DNA of 64,000 nt from Psychrobacter immobilis (GCF_904846235.1 NZ_CAJGZN010000003.1:62001-126000); one strand, 5' to 3'. Shown: positions 38,201 through 48,175, counted from the first letter of the stretch. Program-made: numbers and translations. The notes: generated by a model from the letters alone, not told the origin.

Positions 38201-39265
38201 GTGACATTACCTGTATTAAAGTCCGCTAGCCTAATCAGCGTCATACTATTAGCAACGACTGCTTGCGCTCAGCCAAGTTCGGCGGATGCCAACAGTAATA
38301 ACATAACGCAAAGCACTACTAATTCACAATCAGCTCAAGCAGTGAGTGCGACTGTTGATAAGCGATTGCGCCAAGTACTGACCCAAGCAGGTATCAAAAC
38401 ACAGATTACTTCTATTGTGCCATCCAAACTGCCCAATATGTATCAAGTGAATTTGGCCGGACAACTGCCGCTGCACATCAGCGAAGATGGTCGTTACGTC
38501 ATACAGGGTGAGCTACAGAAAAACCCAAGTAAGCAAGTTATCACTAAAACGCCAGTACGTAGCACAAGTGCGCAAGTAGGCAAACCTGTCAATACGAGTG
38601 TCAAGTCTGACATGCTAGCAAATATGGCTGCGCTTAAGAACATGAATGCTAAAACGCCATTCTTTTATACCGCGGTACCGGGTGTTATCTGGGGAGCAAC
38701 GCTAGAAGGGGTGCCGTTTTTACTATCAGATGATGCGCAGTATATTACCGATGGTGAAATATCAGTCATCGAAAACGGTCAATTTATCGGACTCGATGAG
38801 AACTTTGAAAAACGCAAAAACCAGTCTGTGTTTGCGTCATTGGACAAAAGCCAACTGATTACTTATCCAGCAACCACTACTGAGAGAGCCGTTATCTATG
38901 TGGCGGATGATGTGAACTGCCCTTACTGCCGCCGATTACATCAGCAAGTGCCATCACTCAATGCGAAAGGTGTGACAGTCAATGTCATCGGCTATCCGAT
39001 ATATGAGGCGTCACCGAAGCAGATGCGTGGTATCTGGTGCCAAGCGGATGCAGACAGTCGTCGTCAGGCATTTGACAGGGCAATGCTACAGGGTGAAATG
39101 ACACCTGCATCAGCAAGTTGTACAGTTGACCATGTGACACCCAATCGTGAAAAAGCAGCTGGACTTGCGGTGATGGCGACGCCTGCCATCTACCGTGAAG
39201 ATGGCGTACTATATCAGGCGAGTTTTGAGAGTCCAGAATTTCTAGAATTCTTGGGTGTTGAATAA
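38201..39265 (+). CDS. DsbC-like thiol:disulfide interchange protein with duplicated N-domain
   Basis: DsbC-type proteins isomerise disulfides in the periplasm. The start is GTG with AGGAA 7 nt upstream. The 354 aa protein has a signal peptide (SLISVILLATTACA), a DsbC-like dimerisation domain at about 52-108 (LPLHISEDGRYVIQGEL), a second copy at about 150-200 (VPFLLSDDAQYITDGEI), and a thioredoxin-fold catalytic domain with CPYC at 240-243 and the cis-Pro loop MATPAIY. E. coli DsbC is about 236 aa with one N-domain, so the extra module is unusual. CPYC is also the DsbG motif. Confidence 0.88.
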   Translation: MTLPVLKSASLISVILLATTACAQPSSADANSNNITQSTTNSQSAQAVSATVDKRLRQVLTQAGIKTQITSIVPSKLPNMYQVNLAGQLPLHISEDGRYVIQGELQKNPSKQVITKTPVRSTSAQVGKPVNTSVKSDMLANMAALKNMNAKTPFFYTAVPGVIWGATLEGVPFLLSDDAQYITDGEISVIENGQFIGLDENFEKRKNQSVFASLDKSQLITYPATTTERAVIYVADDVNCPYCRRLHQQVPSLNAKGVTVNVIGYPIYEASPKQMRGIWCQADADSRRQAFDRAMLQGEMTPASASCTVDHVTPNREKAAGLAVMATPAIYREDGVLYQASFESPEFLEFLGVE

Positions 39266-39330
39266 TCGACTGGTAGGGTTAAGTGTTTCAACAGTTCAAA
39301 AACTTAAGATATTTAACTGCTAAACAAAGT

Positions 39331-39370
39331 AAAAAACCGCCTTATGAATCAGTTCATAAGGCGGTTTTTT
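39331..39370. terminator. Bidirectional terminator, dsbC-like and DUF2939 genes
   Basis: AAAAAACCGCCTTATGAA and TTCATAAGGCGGTTTTTT form a perfect 18-bp stem around TCAG, with T-runs on both strands between convergent genes. Confidence 0.92.
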
Positions 39371-39418
39371 ATGGCTCTATTCAGAAGTTTTTGCATCTCA
39401 AAAGCTGTATTAAATAAT

Positions 39419-40069
39419 TTATGGTAAGACGATATCAACGATTTTCCAATTGATAAGCCCTTCACGCTGCATCTCGATAGTGAGAGGATAGCCTTTTACC
39501 TGACCACTAATACTAAAACAATTGATACCGCAGTAGCTCAGCGTTGGCTTTTCACTGTCATTGCCTTGGGCGACTTGCTGCTCAAGTTCTGCCGCTTGTT
39601 TTTTCATGACTTGCTGCATTTGGCTTTTGACCACAGCATCGACATCACCGCGCTGAATAATTAAGCTCTGAATTAGGTTTTTCAAGTCAACTTGATCGCT
39701 AGCGATGGCCCATGCTGCGGCTAGCTCTTTGGTTGCTGTATTGGCTTGACCTTGAGTATTAATCACCTTTTCGATATTCTGCGGCGTGATGGCACCTTCA
39801 ACTGCCTGCGCGATAAAACCATTTGCGGCTTCGGTCAACGGCTCACCGCCCAATTCAGAAATTAATGGATACTTAGTCATTGTCGTCGCAAATTGGCTGG
39901 TTAGCTGATTTTGGACGCTTGGTCGCACTTGCTCATAATCAATAGCCGCTGCGATAGTGGCACCGTCTTTATCGTCATAAGCGTTTTTGAGCTGATAAGC
40001 ACTGTAATAAGGCGAGCCTGCATACACTGCTACCGCAATTATGATTAATAGAATAACCAGCTTTTTCAT
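39419..40069 (-). CDS. DUF2939 family protein
   Basis: The 216 aa protein has an N-terminal membrane anchor or signal (MKKLVILLIIIAVAVYAGSP) and a DUF2939-type domain starting YYSAYQLKNAYDDKDGATIA. Its role is unknown. The open frame runs 56 codons further upstream, but ATG at 40069 begins a clean signal sequence and is preferred. The C-terminal part (YPLTIEMQREGLINWKIVDI) looks like a beta-rich fold. It is probably exported and anchored in the inner membrane. Confidence 0.8.
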   Translation of the reverse strand: MKKLVILLIIIAVAVYAGSPYYSAYQLKNAYDDKDGATIAAAIDYEQVRPSVQNQLTSQFATTMTKYPLISELGGEPLTEAANGFIAQAVEGAITPQNIEKVINTQGQANTATKELAAAWAIASDQVDLKNLIQSLIIQRGDVDAVVKSQMQQVMKKQAAELEQQVAQGNDSEKPTLSYCGINCFSISGQVKGYPLTIEMQREGLINWKIVDIVLP

Positions 40070-40491
40070 AAGACTTGATACCTTGTCGCAATCGTCATCA
40101 CTATGAGTATAAATGACCGTAGATGTGGCGGTAAATATTAGCACGACTGAGCACCGCTCAGGTACGAAAAGCTTTGCAGTAACCTTAATGAATCGTTTGG
40201 CTTTTGCCGCAGCAATGCCAACTGCTAATTTCATCATTTAAGAGCTTGATAAATCAGCAGACCATCTCCATAAATAGCGCAAACTTTTTATAATTGATTT
40301 GGCTAAGCAGCCTTCACCGTATTTGTTGGTTAAGTCTAAGCATTATGGTTCTATAGCATATGATTTGTAATGTTTCATGTGAAACGCTATACGTATCCAC
40401 TAGCTAAGAACCACGAATAAGATTAAGACAACTATCAATTGAGCTGATGATTTGACGAACCGGTGTGGCTGTAAAGACGATAGGAGAGAGC
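40070..40491. other. Divergent intergenic region, DUF2939 gene and dnaJ
   Basis: About 420 bp with no supported gene. It holds a parS-like variant at 40372-40385, 107 bp before dnaJ. No clear sigma-32 or sigma-70 promoter for dnaJ was identified. Confidence 0.45.
40372..40385. promoter_or_regulatory. parS-like palindrome, CATG variant, upstream of dnaJ
   Basis: GTTTCATGTGAAAC is the reverse complement of the variant at 1944, 10209 and 41672. Together with 41672 it brackets dnaJ. Confidence 0.45.
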
Positions 40492-41628
40492 ATGAGTAAG
40501 CGCGATTTTTATGAAATATTAGGTGTCAGCAAGACCGCTGATAGCAAAGAAATTAAGCGAGCCTACCGTAAGCTTGCCATGAAATACCATCCAGATCGCA
40601 ACTCTGATGATCCTGATTCGGAAGACAAATTCAAAGAAGCTTCAATGGCTTATGAAGTATTGAGCGACGAAGAGAAACGTTCAGCCTACGACCGTATGGG
40701 CCATGCAGCTTTTGAAAACGGCATGGGTGGCGGCGGCTTCGGCGGCGCAGGTGGCGGTAACTTCCAAGATATCTTTGGCGATATTTTTGGTAACTTCGGT
40801 GATATCTTCGGTCAGCAGCGTGGTGGCGGCGGTGGGCGTTCGCGTCGCGGCTCTGACTTGCGTTATGTGATTGAGCTGACATTAGAAGAAGCCGTACGTG
40901 GCTGTAAAAAAGAAATCAGTTTCACGGCTCCTGCGCCTTGTGATACCTGTGATGGTAAAGGGGCAAAAAATGCTTCCGATGTGGTTACCTGTCAGACTTG
41001 TCATGGCCAAGGTCAAGTACGTATGCAGCAAGGTTTCTTTGCGGTACAGCAAGCTTGTCCTCATTGCGGCGGTACGGGTAAACAGATCAAAAACCCTTGT
41101 TCAGACTGTCATGGCAATGGCGTAAAAGACAAATCACGTACCTTAGAAGTCTCTATCCCTGCAGGCGTCGATGATGGTGATCGCGTTCGTCTAGCAGGCG
41201 AGGGCGAAGCGGGCGGCGCTGGCGTACAAAATGGCGATCTATATGTTGAAGTACGCGTCAAACAGCACAATGTATTTACCCGCCAAGGCGCTGACCTATA
41301 TATGGATGTGCCAGTAAGCATCACTGATGCAGCATTGGGTAAAGAAGTCGAAATTCCAACCTTAGATGGCAAAGTAAAAATCAAAGTGGCAGAAGGTACG
41401 CAAAGTGGTAAGTTACTGCGTGTACGCGGCAAAGGTGTGACGCCAGTCCGTACTACTATGAAAGGTGATTTGATTTGCCGTGTGGTTATCGAAACACCAG
41501 TGAATCTGACTCGTGAGCAAAAAGACTTGCTACGCCAATTCCAAGATACTTTGGATGATGACAGCAAGCATCAACAGTCGCCACATAAGAAGTCATTCTT
41601 CAAAAAAATCGGTGATTTGTTCGATTAA
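40492..41628 (+). CDS. dnaJ: Chaperone protein DnaJ
   Basis: DnaJ delivers unfolded proteins to DnaK and stimulates its ATPase. The 378 aa protein has a J-domain with HPD at 33-35, a Gly/Phe-rich linker ([19 protein letters not shown]), four CxxCxGxG zinc repeats ([32 protein letters not shown]) and C-terminal substrate-binding domains. ATG at 40492 follows AGGAGAGAG and matches the usual [12 protein letters not shown] start. dnaK is not in the window. Confidence 0.98.
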   Translation: MSKRDFYEILGVSKTADSKEIKRAYRKLAMKYHPDRNSDDPDSEDKFKEASMAYEVLSDEEKRSAYDRMGHAAFENGMGGGGFGGAGGGNFQDIFGDIFGNFGDIFGQQRGGGGGRSRRGSDLRYVIELTLEEAVRGCKKEISFTAPAPCDTCDGKGAKNASDVVTCQTCHGQGQVRMQQGFFAVQQACPHCGGTGKQIKNPCSDCHGNGVKDKSRTLEVSIPAGVDDGDRVRLAGEGEAGGAGVQNGDLYVEVRVKQHNVFTRQGADLYMDVPVSITDAALGKEVEIPTLDGKVKIKVAEGTQSGKLLRVRGKGVTPVRTTMKGDLICRVVIETPVNLTREQKDLLRQFQDTLDDDSKHQQSPHKKSFFKKIGDLFD

Positions 41629-41661
41629 GAAACAGTCTAATTAAGTAGCTAATATTAAATT

Positions 41662-41698
41662 AAGCCCAAAGGTTTCACATGAAACCTTTGGGCTTTTT
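41662..41698. terminator. dnaJ terminator with parS-like centre
   Basis: AAGCCCAAAGGTTTCA (41662-41677) and TGAAACCTTTGGGCTT (41680-41695) are perfect 16-bp arms around two bases, followed by TTT. The middle 14 bases are the CATG parS variant. Confidence 0.85.
41672..41685. promoter_or_regulatory. parS-like palindrome, CATG variant, inside the dnaJ terminator
   Basis: GTTTCACATGAAAC occupies the tip of the dnaJ terminator hairpin. It is one of four copies of this variant in the window. Confidence 0.45.
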
Positions 41699-41801
41699 AT
41701 TGATGGTATAAAAAGCCCTTCGTGTGATGATATTTGCTAAACTTACGATAAATGATAGTCAAAAATAGTTTCACCAAATATAAAACATCTAAGGTAAAAG
41801 T

Positions 41802-42632
41802 ATGAGCGAACAAGCGAATAATAAATCTATTAACGTTGGGGTAATCGGTGCAGGCGGACGTATGGGTCGTATGCTCATCGAGGCAGTACAGAACAATCCA
41901 CAAACTGCATTAAAAGCAGCGATTGAGCGTCAAGGCTCTAGCCTAGTTGGTGCTGATGCCGGCGAAGTTGCTGCTATTGGTCATTTAAATGTACAAATCG
42001 TTGATGACTTAGCCGCTGTGATTAATGATATCGATGTGCTGATTGATTTTAGCTTGCCGGACGCTACTGAAAAAAACATGCAAGTTTGTGCTGAGCATAA
42101 CGTCGCTATGGTCATCGGTACCACAGGATTCAATGAACATCAAGAACAAGTACTGGCAAAGGCAAGTGAGAAAATCACTATCGTATATGCGGGTAACTAT
42201 TCGACAGGTGTTAATTTATCATTGAAGCTACTCGGGATGGCTGCCAAAGCGTTTGGTAATGATGCTGATGTAGAAATCATTGAGGCACATCATAAGTATA
42301 AAATTGATGCGCCTTCTGGTACGGCGTATATGATGGCCGAAGCCGTCGCGGAAGCACGCGGACAGAACCTAAAAGACGTTGCTATCTATGGCCGCGAAGG
42401 ACAAACTGGCGAGCGTGAATCTGGCACAATTGGTATTCACGCAGTACGTGGTGGCGAAATTGTAGGCGACCATACTGTAATGTTTATCGCAGATGGCGAA
42501 GTGGTCGAGATTACCCATCGTGCACGCGCGCGCATGACATTTGCCGCTGGTGCCGTACGTGCCGCAACTTGGGTTGTTGAGCAGGAAGTAGGTCAGTACA
42601 ACATGCAAGATGTGCTTGGATTAAGTGACTAA
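41802..42632 (+). CDS. dapB: 4-hydroxy-tetrahydrodipicolinate reductase
   Basis: DapB makes tetrahydrodipicolinate in lysine and diaminopimelate synthesis. The 276 aa protein has the NAD(P)-binding motif [25 protein letters not shown], the catalytic His pair [15 protein letters not shown], and a [14 protein letters not shown] segment. The length is typical. It follows dnaJ after the terminator, a frequent order in related bacteria. Confidence 0.97.
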   Translation: MSEQANNKSINVGVIGAGGRMGRMLIEAVQNNPQTALKAAIERQGSSLVGADAGEVAAIGHLNVQIVDDLAAVINDIDVLIDFSLPDATEKNMQVCAEHNVAMVIGTTGFNEHQEQVLAKASEKITIVYAGNYSTGVNLSLKLLGMAAKAFGNDADVEIIEAHHKYKIDAPSGTAYMMAEAVAEARGQNLKDVAIYGREGQTGERESGTIGIHAVRGGEIVGDHTVMFIADGEVVEITHRARARMTFAAGAVRAATWVVEQEVGQYNMQDVLGLSD

Positions 42633-42709
42633 CGACTATTTATAGTTGATGATTGACTATAGCGTTATAACTGATGGCTCGATGACTCAATAGCAGCAAG
42701 GGAGCAGGT

Positions 42710-43630
42710 ATGAGTAGTATCAAACGTTATATTAGTCATAGACTGATTGGTGCTGTTTGTACCATCAACCTTGCAAGCCTATCAGCCTTTGCACTGAGTC
42801 TAGCGGTCCTACCAGTAACCGTACAAGCCAGCACCTCTCAAACCTATGTTATCCATACTTATGGCGGGGCTAGTTTGTTACCTGCAGTAAGGCAGCTATT
42901 AAGTAGTAGCGCAGACGGTGGCACGGTGACTACCTATCAAGATAAATTGGTACTGCAAACGACGGCACGCAATTATGAGGCAGTACAGCAGTTATTGTCT
43001 CAGATAGACCGTCAACCACAGGCATTGACGGTCGCCGTACGTGTTGGCAATAGTAGTAGCGGGCAAGGTAATATTCAGCAAAGTCAGGTCATTATTACCA
43101 ATCGCGGTATCCAAGGTGCAGGGGTTATTAGTCAGCGTAGCAGCCAGCAGCAGGGTAATAGTCTACATCAAGTACAAACACTATCTGGCAGTGCGGCGAG
43201 CATCAGCACAGGTACGCTTTATTCGCTAACTCAAACCTATAATGCTAATAACCATTTGACTTATCATCGTTCAGCTAACTATAACTTCAAACCACAGATT
43301 GTGATTCAGCAGCAAATACTATTGCCAACGACACAAGGGATTGCCGTCACACCAAGACTGTTGCCTAGCGGGCAGGTGGAAGTACAACTATCCCAAGTAG
43401 AAGAAAGCTTAGTGCAGCCGAATTCACCTTATAATCAAATGAGTTCTACTGACAACTCTACTGGCAGTGCTAGCAATGCTATTCGAGGTCAAAGATTGAA
43501 CAGTACGATTATCGTGCCGCGTGGACAGTGGGTGACAATTGGACAGATTTCACAAAACTCAACCAATAGCACTAGTAACAGTAGCCGTAATACCAATAAT
43601 AGCGTGCCTATTTCTTTAAGGGTTGAATAG
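42710..43630 (+). CDS. Secreted protein with secretin N-domain-like region
   Basis: The 306 aa protein has a signal peptide (LASLSAFALSLAVLPVTVQA), then a stretch like the N-domains of secretins (VRQLLSSSADGGTVTTYQDK, then LVLQTTARNYEAVQQLLSQI, DRQPQALTVAVRVG). The rest is rich in Ser, Gln and Asn, with a short beta-type part resembling the start of a secretin core (VTPRLLPSGQVEVQLSQVEE). It is too short to form a secretin channel. It may help a pilus or secretion machine or be an orphan. GGGAGCAGGT precedes the ATG. Confidence 0.6.
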   Translation: MSSIKRYISHRLIGAVCTINLASLSAFALSLAVLPVTVQASTSQTYVIHTYGGASLLPAVRQLLSSSADGGTVTTYQDKLVLQTTARNYEAVQQLLSQIDRQPQALTVAVRVGNSSSGQGNIQQSQVIITNRGIQGAGVISQRSSQQQGNSLHQVQTLSGSAASISTGTLYSLTQTYNANNHLTYHRSANYNFKPQIVIQQQILLPTTQGIAVTPRLLPSGQVEVQLSQVEESLVQPNSPYNQMSSTDNSTGSASNAIRGQRLNSTIIVPRGQWVTIGQISQNSTNSTSNSSRNTNNSVPISLRVE

Positions 43631-43646
43631 TCATTAAATTGTCAAG

Positions 43647-43693
43647 CACAAAAAAGCGCGATACGGGTATTAACCGTGCCGCGCTTTTTTGTG
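43647..43693. terminator. Bidirectional terminator
   Basis: CACAAAAAAGCGCG and CGCGCTTTTTTGTG flank an inner ACGG/CCGT hairpin. T-runs on both strands suit the convergent secretin-like gene and decarboxylase gene. Confidence 0.88.
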
Positions 43694-43708
43694 GAATAGT
43701 ATTAAGTA

Positions 43709-44890
43709 CTAGTCAATATAAACCACTTCGAGCGGTGGGAAACCATTGAACTCTACCGATGAGTAAGAGTTGGTATAAGCACCAGTGGTCAGCCAGTAGA
43801 TTTTATCACCAATCTCAAGCTCTTCTGGTAGCTGATAACCCGCTTCTTCATACATGATATCGGTTGAATCACAGGTTGGGCCTGCCAATACCACAGTACC
43901 CTCGCTGGTAGACGTTTCCATCTTAGGCGTATAGACAGGGTACTTGATAGCTTCGCCTAGCGTTTCGATTAAGCCTTGGAATAGACCAACGTCGGTATAT
44001 ACCCAACGAGTCAAATCGGTATCTGACTTACGAGAGATCAGTACCACATCACTAACCAAGACACCTGAACCACCAACGAGTGAACGGCCTGGTTCTAAAA
44101 TAATCTCAGGCATCTCATCATCATTATAATCATCAGTCAAATAGCTGGTAATCTCTTCTGCATAGACCTTAATAGGATTGACTTCGCTGATGTAGTTGGT
44201 TGGGAAGCCGCCACCTAGATTGATCATTTGTAGCTTGATACCTTCTTCATTCTTCATCCAGTCAAACATATATTTAACTTTAGATAATGCATCATCCCAT
44301 GCAGCGACGTCTTTTTGCTGGCTACCGACGTGGAACGAGATACCATAAGGCACCAATCCCAATTCACGCGCTTGAACCAGTAGGTCGATGGCCATATTAG
44401 GATGGCAACCAAACTTACGTGATAATGGCCATTCTGCTGTCTCTGAGCCTTGCACCAAGATACGCACAAATACTTTAGAACCTGGAGCGTGTTTGGCAAT
44501 GTTCTTTAGATCCGCTTCTGAATCAGTTGCATATAGATCGATGCCTTTTTCAAAGGCATATTTGACATGCTCCGCTTTTTTGATGGTGTTACCATACGAG
44601 ATACGAGATGGCTCAACGCCGCAACCAAGTACGCGATCGAGCTCATAGATAGAGGCACAGTCAAAGTTTGAACCAAGGTTTGCCAGTAAGTTGATCACTT
44701 CCACCGCAGGGCTAGCTTTCATTGCATAATGCAATTTTGCACTAGGAAATAGGCTGACCATTTCATGGTATTTGGTTTCAATACGACTAAGGTCAACTAC
44801 TAAAAAAGGCGTCTCGCGACCTTCAGCAGCCTTGGTAAATTTCTGCCAGCTGGCAGGGTCAAAATATTGGTCAATTTTGATCATTGTCAT
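43709..44890 (-). CDS. Type III PLP decarboxylase (ornithine/lysine)
   Basis: This alanine-racemase-fold decarboxylase makes putrescine or cadaverine. The 393 aa protein has the PLP lysine in HYAMKASP (Lys58), the glycine loop NLGGGFPTNY, EPGRSLVG, and the second-subunit motif GPTCDSTD with Cys near 340. These fit ODC or lysine/ornithine decarboxylase; the choice cannot be made from the motifs alone. It is transcribed toward the secretin-like gene. Confidence 0.9.
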   Translation of the reverse strand: MTMIKIDQYFDPASWQKFTKAAEGRETPFLVVDLSRIETKYHEMVSLFPSAKLHYAMKASPAVEVINLLANLGSNFDCASIYELDRVLGCGVEPSRISYGNTIKKAEHVKYAFEKGIDLYATDSEADLKNIAKHAPGSKVFVRILVQGSETAEWPLSRKFGCHPNMAIDLLVQARELGLVPYGISFHVGSQQKDVAAWDDALSKVKYMFDWMKNEEGIKLQMINLGGGFPTNYISEVNPIKVYAEEITSYLTDDYNDDEMPEIILEPGRSLVGGSGVLVSDVVLISRKSDTDLTRWVYTDVGLFQGLIETLGEAIKYPVYTPKMETSTSEGTVVLAGPTCDSTDIMYEEAGYQLPEELEIGDKIYWLTTGAYTNSYSSVEFNGFPPLEVVYID

Positions 44891-45030
44891 AGTAGTAAAC
44901 CTTTTGTGGAAACTGTATCGGTTAGAAAAATTATCGCCAAACAGTGAGTGCTAAATATTAACACCCACTGTAGACGTAACTATGTGAAGGATAAAGACGA
45001 AATAAAAAGATAAGAATAAAGAGTAGAGCT

Positions 45031-45585
45031 TTAAGAATTGACGGCTTGTGTCTGTTTTTCTGCTGATTGTGCTTCTTGCTTTTCACGTATTTTAAGAACT
45101 TTACGGACTTTATCACGAGCACGAGTCTGTTTAAGACGAGACAAGTAGTCAACGAAGATTACGCCATTTAGATGATCCATCTCATGCTGAATACAAACAG
45201 CAAGCAATCCTTCAACGACTTCGTCAATGACCTCACCGTTTCCATCTAACGCTTCGATACGGACTTTATTAGGACGTTCGACTTTGTCATAGACATCAGG
45301 TACAGATAAGCAGCCTTCTTCATACGGTTGCTTTTCTTCTACCAGTGGCGTGACTTTTGGATTGATAAAAACTCTAGGAGAGCTTTTGTCTTCAGACAAA
45401 TCCATAACGATAAGCTGAATATGATGATCCACTTGACTGGCCGCAAGCCCGATGCCTTGAGCATCATACATCGTCTCGATCATGTCTGCGATTAAGGTTT
45501 TGATTTCAGCAGTCACTTCCTTGACAGGCTTGGCGATAGTACGCAAGCGAGGATCTGGGTAACTTAAGATAGGGAGTAGTGCCAT
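45031..45585 (-). CDS. def: Peptide deformylase
   Basis: Def removes the formyl group from nascent proteins. The 184 aa protein has the three metal-site motifs: GIGLAASQ at 44-51, EGCLSVP at 90-96 and QHEMDHLNG at 133-141. ATG at 45585 is preferred over the GTG nine bases upstream because GAGGTGA lies 5 nt before it. The C-terminal tail is basic and Gln-rich. fmt is not adjacent, unlike in E. coli. Confidence 0.96.
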   Translation of the reverse strand: MALLPILSYPDPRLRTIAKPVKEVTAEIKTLIADMIETMYDAQGIGLAASQVDHHIQLIVMDLSEDKSSPRVFINPKVTPLVEEKQPYEEGCLSVPDVYDKVERPNKVRIEALDGNGEVIDEVVEGLLAVCIQHEMDHLNGVIFVDYLSRLKQTRARDKVRKVLKIREKQEAQSAEKQTQAVNS

Positions 45586-45725
45586 AACGCTCACCTCAAT
45601 GATAAGGACAAAATAGGGTTGATATTATAAGATAAATGGGGGCAAAAGTAATGCTTATCAATACTTTCGCAGTCATATGATGCTATATGCAGATAGAAAG
45701 ACTGGATTTTGATGATAAATGGCAT

Positions 45726-45757
45726 AAAAAAGCCCTGCTTAATGCAAGGCTTTGTTT
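45726..45757 (-). terminator. Terminator of the GlsB-like gene
   Basis: AAAGCC-CTGC and GCA-AGGCTTT form a short hairpin; a T-run follows on the minus strand. It lies 60 bp after the stop. Confidence 0.65.
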
Positions 45758-45818
45758 ATATAGTATTTTAATTAGCTAATAATCATTTATGACCAAACTA
45801 TGTACGGTTTATAACTAA

Positions 45819-46073
45819 TTATGCACGGCGTTTATTGACAATCATTTCATATAAGAACAGTAAGATAATTGCACCAATTACTGAGAAAATAAGACCAGTG
45901 AAACCACCATCAGCATTGATTCCGATTAGGCCAGCTAAGAAACCACCTAACAATGCACCCACGATACCCAATACGATAGTCATAATCCAACCCATAGGGT
46001 CGTTACCTGGTTTGATAGCACGTGCTAATAAACCTGCGACTAAACCTACAATAATCATCCAAATAAAGCTCAT
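45819..46073 (-). CDS. GlsB/YeaQ/YmgE family stress membrane protein
   Basis: The 84 aa protein is nearly all membrane helix with the family pattern IWMIIVGLVAGLLARAIKPG, GWIMTIVLGIVGALLGGFLA and a Gly-rich third helix. Members are induced by stress and were once called transglycosylase-associated; the function is unclear. AGGAGAATAAC precedes the ATG. Confidence 0.9.
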   Translation of the reverse strand: MSFIWMIIVGLVAGLLARAIKPGNDPMGWIMTIVLGIVGALLGGFLAGLIGINADGGFTGLIFSVIGAIILLFLYEMIVNKRRA

Positions 46074-46432
46074 GTTATTCTCCTAATATTATTAATATTT
46101 ATAATGTGTTACAAGTTTTGATGCATCTATTGTAAACATTCCTCAAACGCAAAAGTAAGCATAAAATGTTACTACTGTAGGGGCTATGTGAGGAAAAAGC
46201 CTGATTTGCTATTGAGTAAGGACAATAAGTAAACGAAAGGTTACAAAGGTAGCAGTGGTGCTAACAGCGCTTATCAAGGTGGTACCTGTAGTGCCGAATT
46301 CATATAAATGAAATCATATAAATATTAAAAATAAAAAACGCAGCCATCTACTAGATGAGCTGCGTTTGTATATAGGGAAATAAGAAGAGCGGTTTCTTTA
46401 TAAGAGCTGCTTCTTTATCTTAGCTAGAAGCA
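46074..46432. other. Intergenic region between glsB-like gene and mpl
   Basis: It holds the mpl terminator at 46334-46368 and presumably the promoter of the GlsB-like gene. Nothing else was seen. Confidence 0.4.
46334..46368 (-). terminator. Terminator of mpl
   Basis: AAAAAACGCAGC and GCTGCGTTT pair around an inner ATCT/AGAT hairpin; a T-run follows on the minus strand. Confidence 0.75.
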
Positions 46433-47914
46433 TTAGCCGTTATGCAATGCGGTTAATAAAAGCTGATGAATTCCCTCAAAGCCGCCATTTGACATAACTA
46501 CAATCGCGTCACCTGCTTTTGCATGACTGCTAATATGCTCAATGATATCATCAATGCTTGATAACACTTGTTGGTTGCCGATAGAGTCGCTAGTAGCCTT
46601 AGCTTGTTCGATGACCTCTTTTAAGCCCCATTCCAAACCAGTAGGCTCGTACCATAATGTGTAGTCAGCAAGTGCCGCTGATTGAGCCAAGCTGTCTTGA
46701 TGAATGCCCATTTTCATGGTGTTACTACGCGGCTCAATGATAGCCCAAATGCGTCTATCAGCTAGCTTCTTTTTGGCACCATCTAATGTGGTCGTAATAG
46801 CCGTCGGATGATGGGCAAAATCATCGAAAACTAAGATGTCATTGACGTCGCCAATCAGCTCCATCCGGCGCTTGATACCAGCGAAATCTGATAAAGCGGT
46901 ACAGGCAGTCTCAACACTGACACCAACATCATAAGCAGCAGCGACAGCAACTAACGCGTTATTGACGTTATGGATACCGCTCATTGACCAGTTTACGATA
47001 GCAGTTGCTTCTTCGTTAGGAGCAAAACTAACTTTGAACTTACTACCGTCTTCTTGAATCAGCTCAGCCTGCCAGTCGCTACTATCTTTTAGAGCACGCG
47101 TATTTTCGCTGGTATCAGCTAAAGTAGAGTCGATGACGGCAGTACGCCAGATAGGTGTCCAAACCCCTTTTGCTAGCGTATCTTCTAAACTGATGGTCGC
47201 GGCTGGCATGATAATTTTACCAGTGCTTGGAATCATACGCACCATATGGTGGAACTGAGTTTGTATCGCATTGAGATCTGCAAAGATATCTGCATGATCA
47301 AACTCAAGGTTATTCAAAATAGCAGTACGCGGACGATAGTGAACGAACTTTGAGCGCTTATCAAAGAAGGCAGAATCGTACTCATCTGCTTCAATTACAA
47401 AGTAGCCAGATTTATCATTATCGCTTTTATCAGCACCCAAATAGCTGCTGTGCGCAAACACTTGCTGTAAGTGCTCGTCAGTTGTATCAACCAATGGCAC
47501 ACCGCCAATCAAAAACCCTGCATCGATACCAGCATAATGTAATATCCACGCAAGCATAGTCGTGGTTGTGGTCTTACCATGCGTACCTGCAACGGCGATT
47601 ACGTGACGTGACTGCAATACTTGCTCAGATAAGAACTGCGGACCTGATGTATAGCGCAAGCCATTATCTAGCATATACTCAATCACATCCATGCCGCGCT
47701 TCATCGCGTTCCCAACGACGACTAAGTCTGGCGTTGGTTGCAAATGTTCTACCAGATAGCCTTCTTCGATAGTCACGCCAGCATTTTCGAGTTGAGTGGA
47801 CATAGGAGGATAGACATTGGCATCTGAACCCGTGACCGTATGTCCAAGCGCACGTGCTAGCAATGCCAGTGAGCCCATAAAAGTACCACAAATACCAAGG
47901 ATATGAATATGCAT
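46433..47914 (-). CDS. mpl: UDP-N-acetylmuramate:L-alanyl-gamma-D-glutamyl-meso-DAP ligase
   Basis: Mpl reattaches recycled murein tripeptide to UDP-MurNAc. The 493 aa protein starts MHIHILGICGTFMGSLALLA as Mpl does, has the Mur ligase ATP loop GTHGKTTTT at 110-118, VIEADEYDSAFFDKRSKFVH, and FDDFAHHPTAI in the C-terminal domain. The MGSLA form after GICGTF separates it from MurC. A moderately long insert around residues 270-290 is Ser/Asp-rich. Confidence 0.96.
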   Translation of the reverse strand: MHIHILGICGTFMGSLALLARALGHTVTGSDANVYPPMSTQLENAGVTIEEGYLVEHLQPTPDLVVVGNAMKRGMDVIEYMLDNGLRYTSGPQFLSEQVLQSRHVIAVAGTHGKTTTTTMLAWILHYAGIDAGFLIGGVPLVDTTDEHLQQVFAHSSYLGADKSDNDKSGYFVIEADEYDSAFFDKRSKFVHYRPRTAILNNLEFDHADIFADLNAIQTQFHHMVRMIPSTGKIIMPAATISLEDTLAKGVWTPIWRTAVIDSTLADTSENTRALKDSSDWQAELIQEDGSKFKVSFAPNEEATAIVNWSMSGIHNVNNALVAVAAAYDVGVSVETACTALSDFAGIKRRMELIGDVNDILVFDDFAHHPTAITTTLDGAKKKLADRRIWAIIEPRSNTMKMGIHQDSLAQSAALADYTLWYEPTGLEWGLKEVIEQAKATSDSIGNQQVLSSIDDIIEHISSHAKAGDAIVVMSNGGFEGIHQLLLTALHNG

Positions 47915-48175
47915 AGACGTTCCGTACGCGCTTGAATGAAAAGAATAGAAAGCGGATAAAATAAAGTATGAGGTGCCTAGCTGTCATCAGTAAAAATAAA
48001 CGCTTTGATAAACAATGACCAATACATCAGCTGGGCAAACAAGCAATCATTGTAAAGTAAACCCTGTTCGATGACCAATAAAAAACGCCTAACAAGTAGG
48101 CGCTATGTAGCTAATGTAATTTGGCTGTTTTAGTATGTAGAGATACGCCAGCTAACAGTCAGCATGAGGACGCTT

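Noticed and set aside
40070-40237. N-terminal extension of the DUF2939 protein
   Set aside because: The extension has no conserved features and precedes an internal signal sequence that should be at the N-terminus.
40631-41567. Long open frames antisense to dnaJ
   Set aside because: They mirror the Gly-rich and Cys-rich codons of dnaJ and lack starts, ribosome sites and family features.
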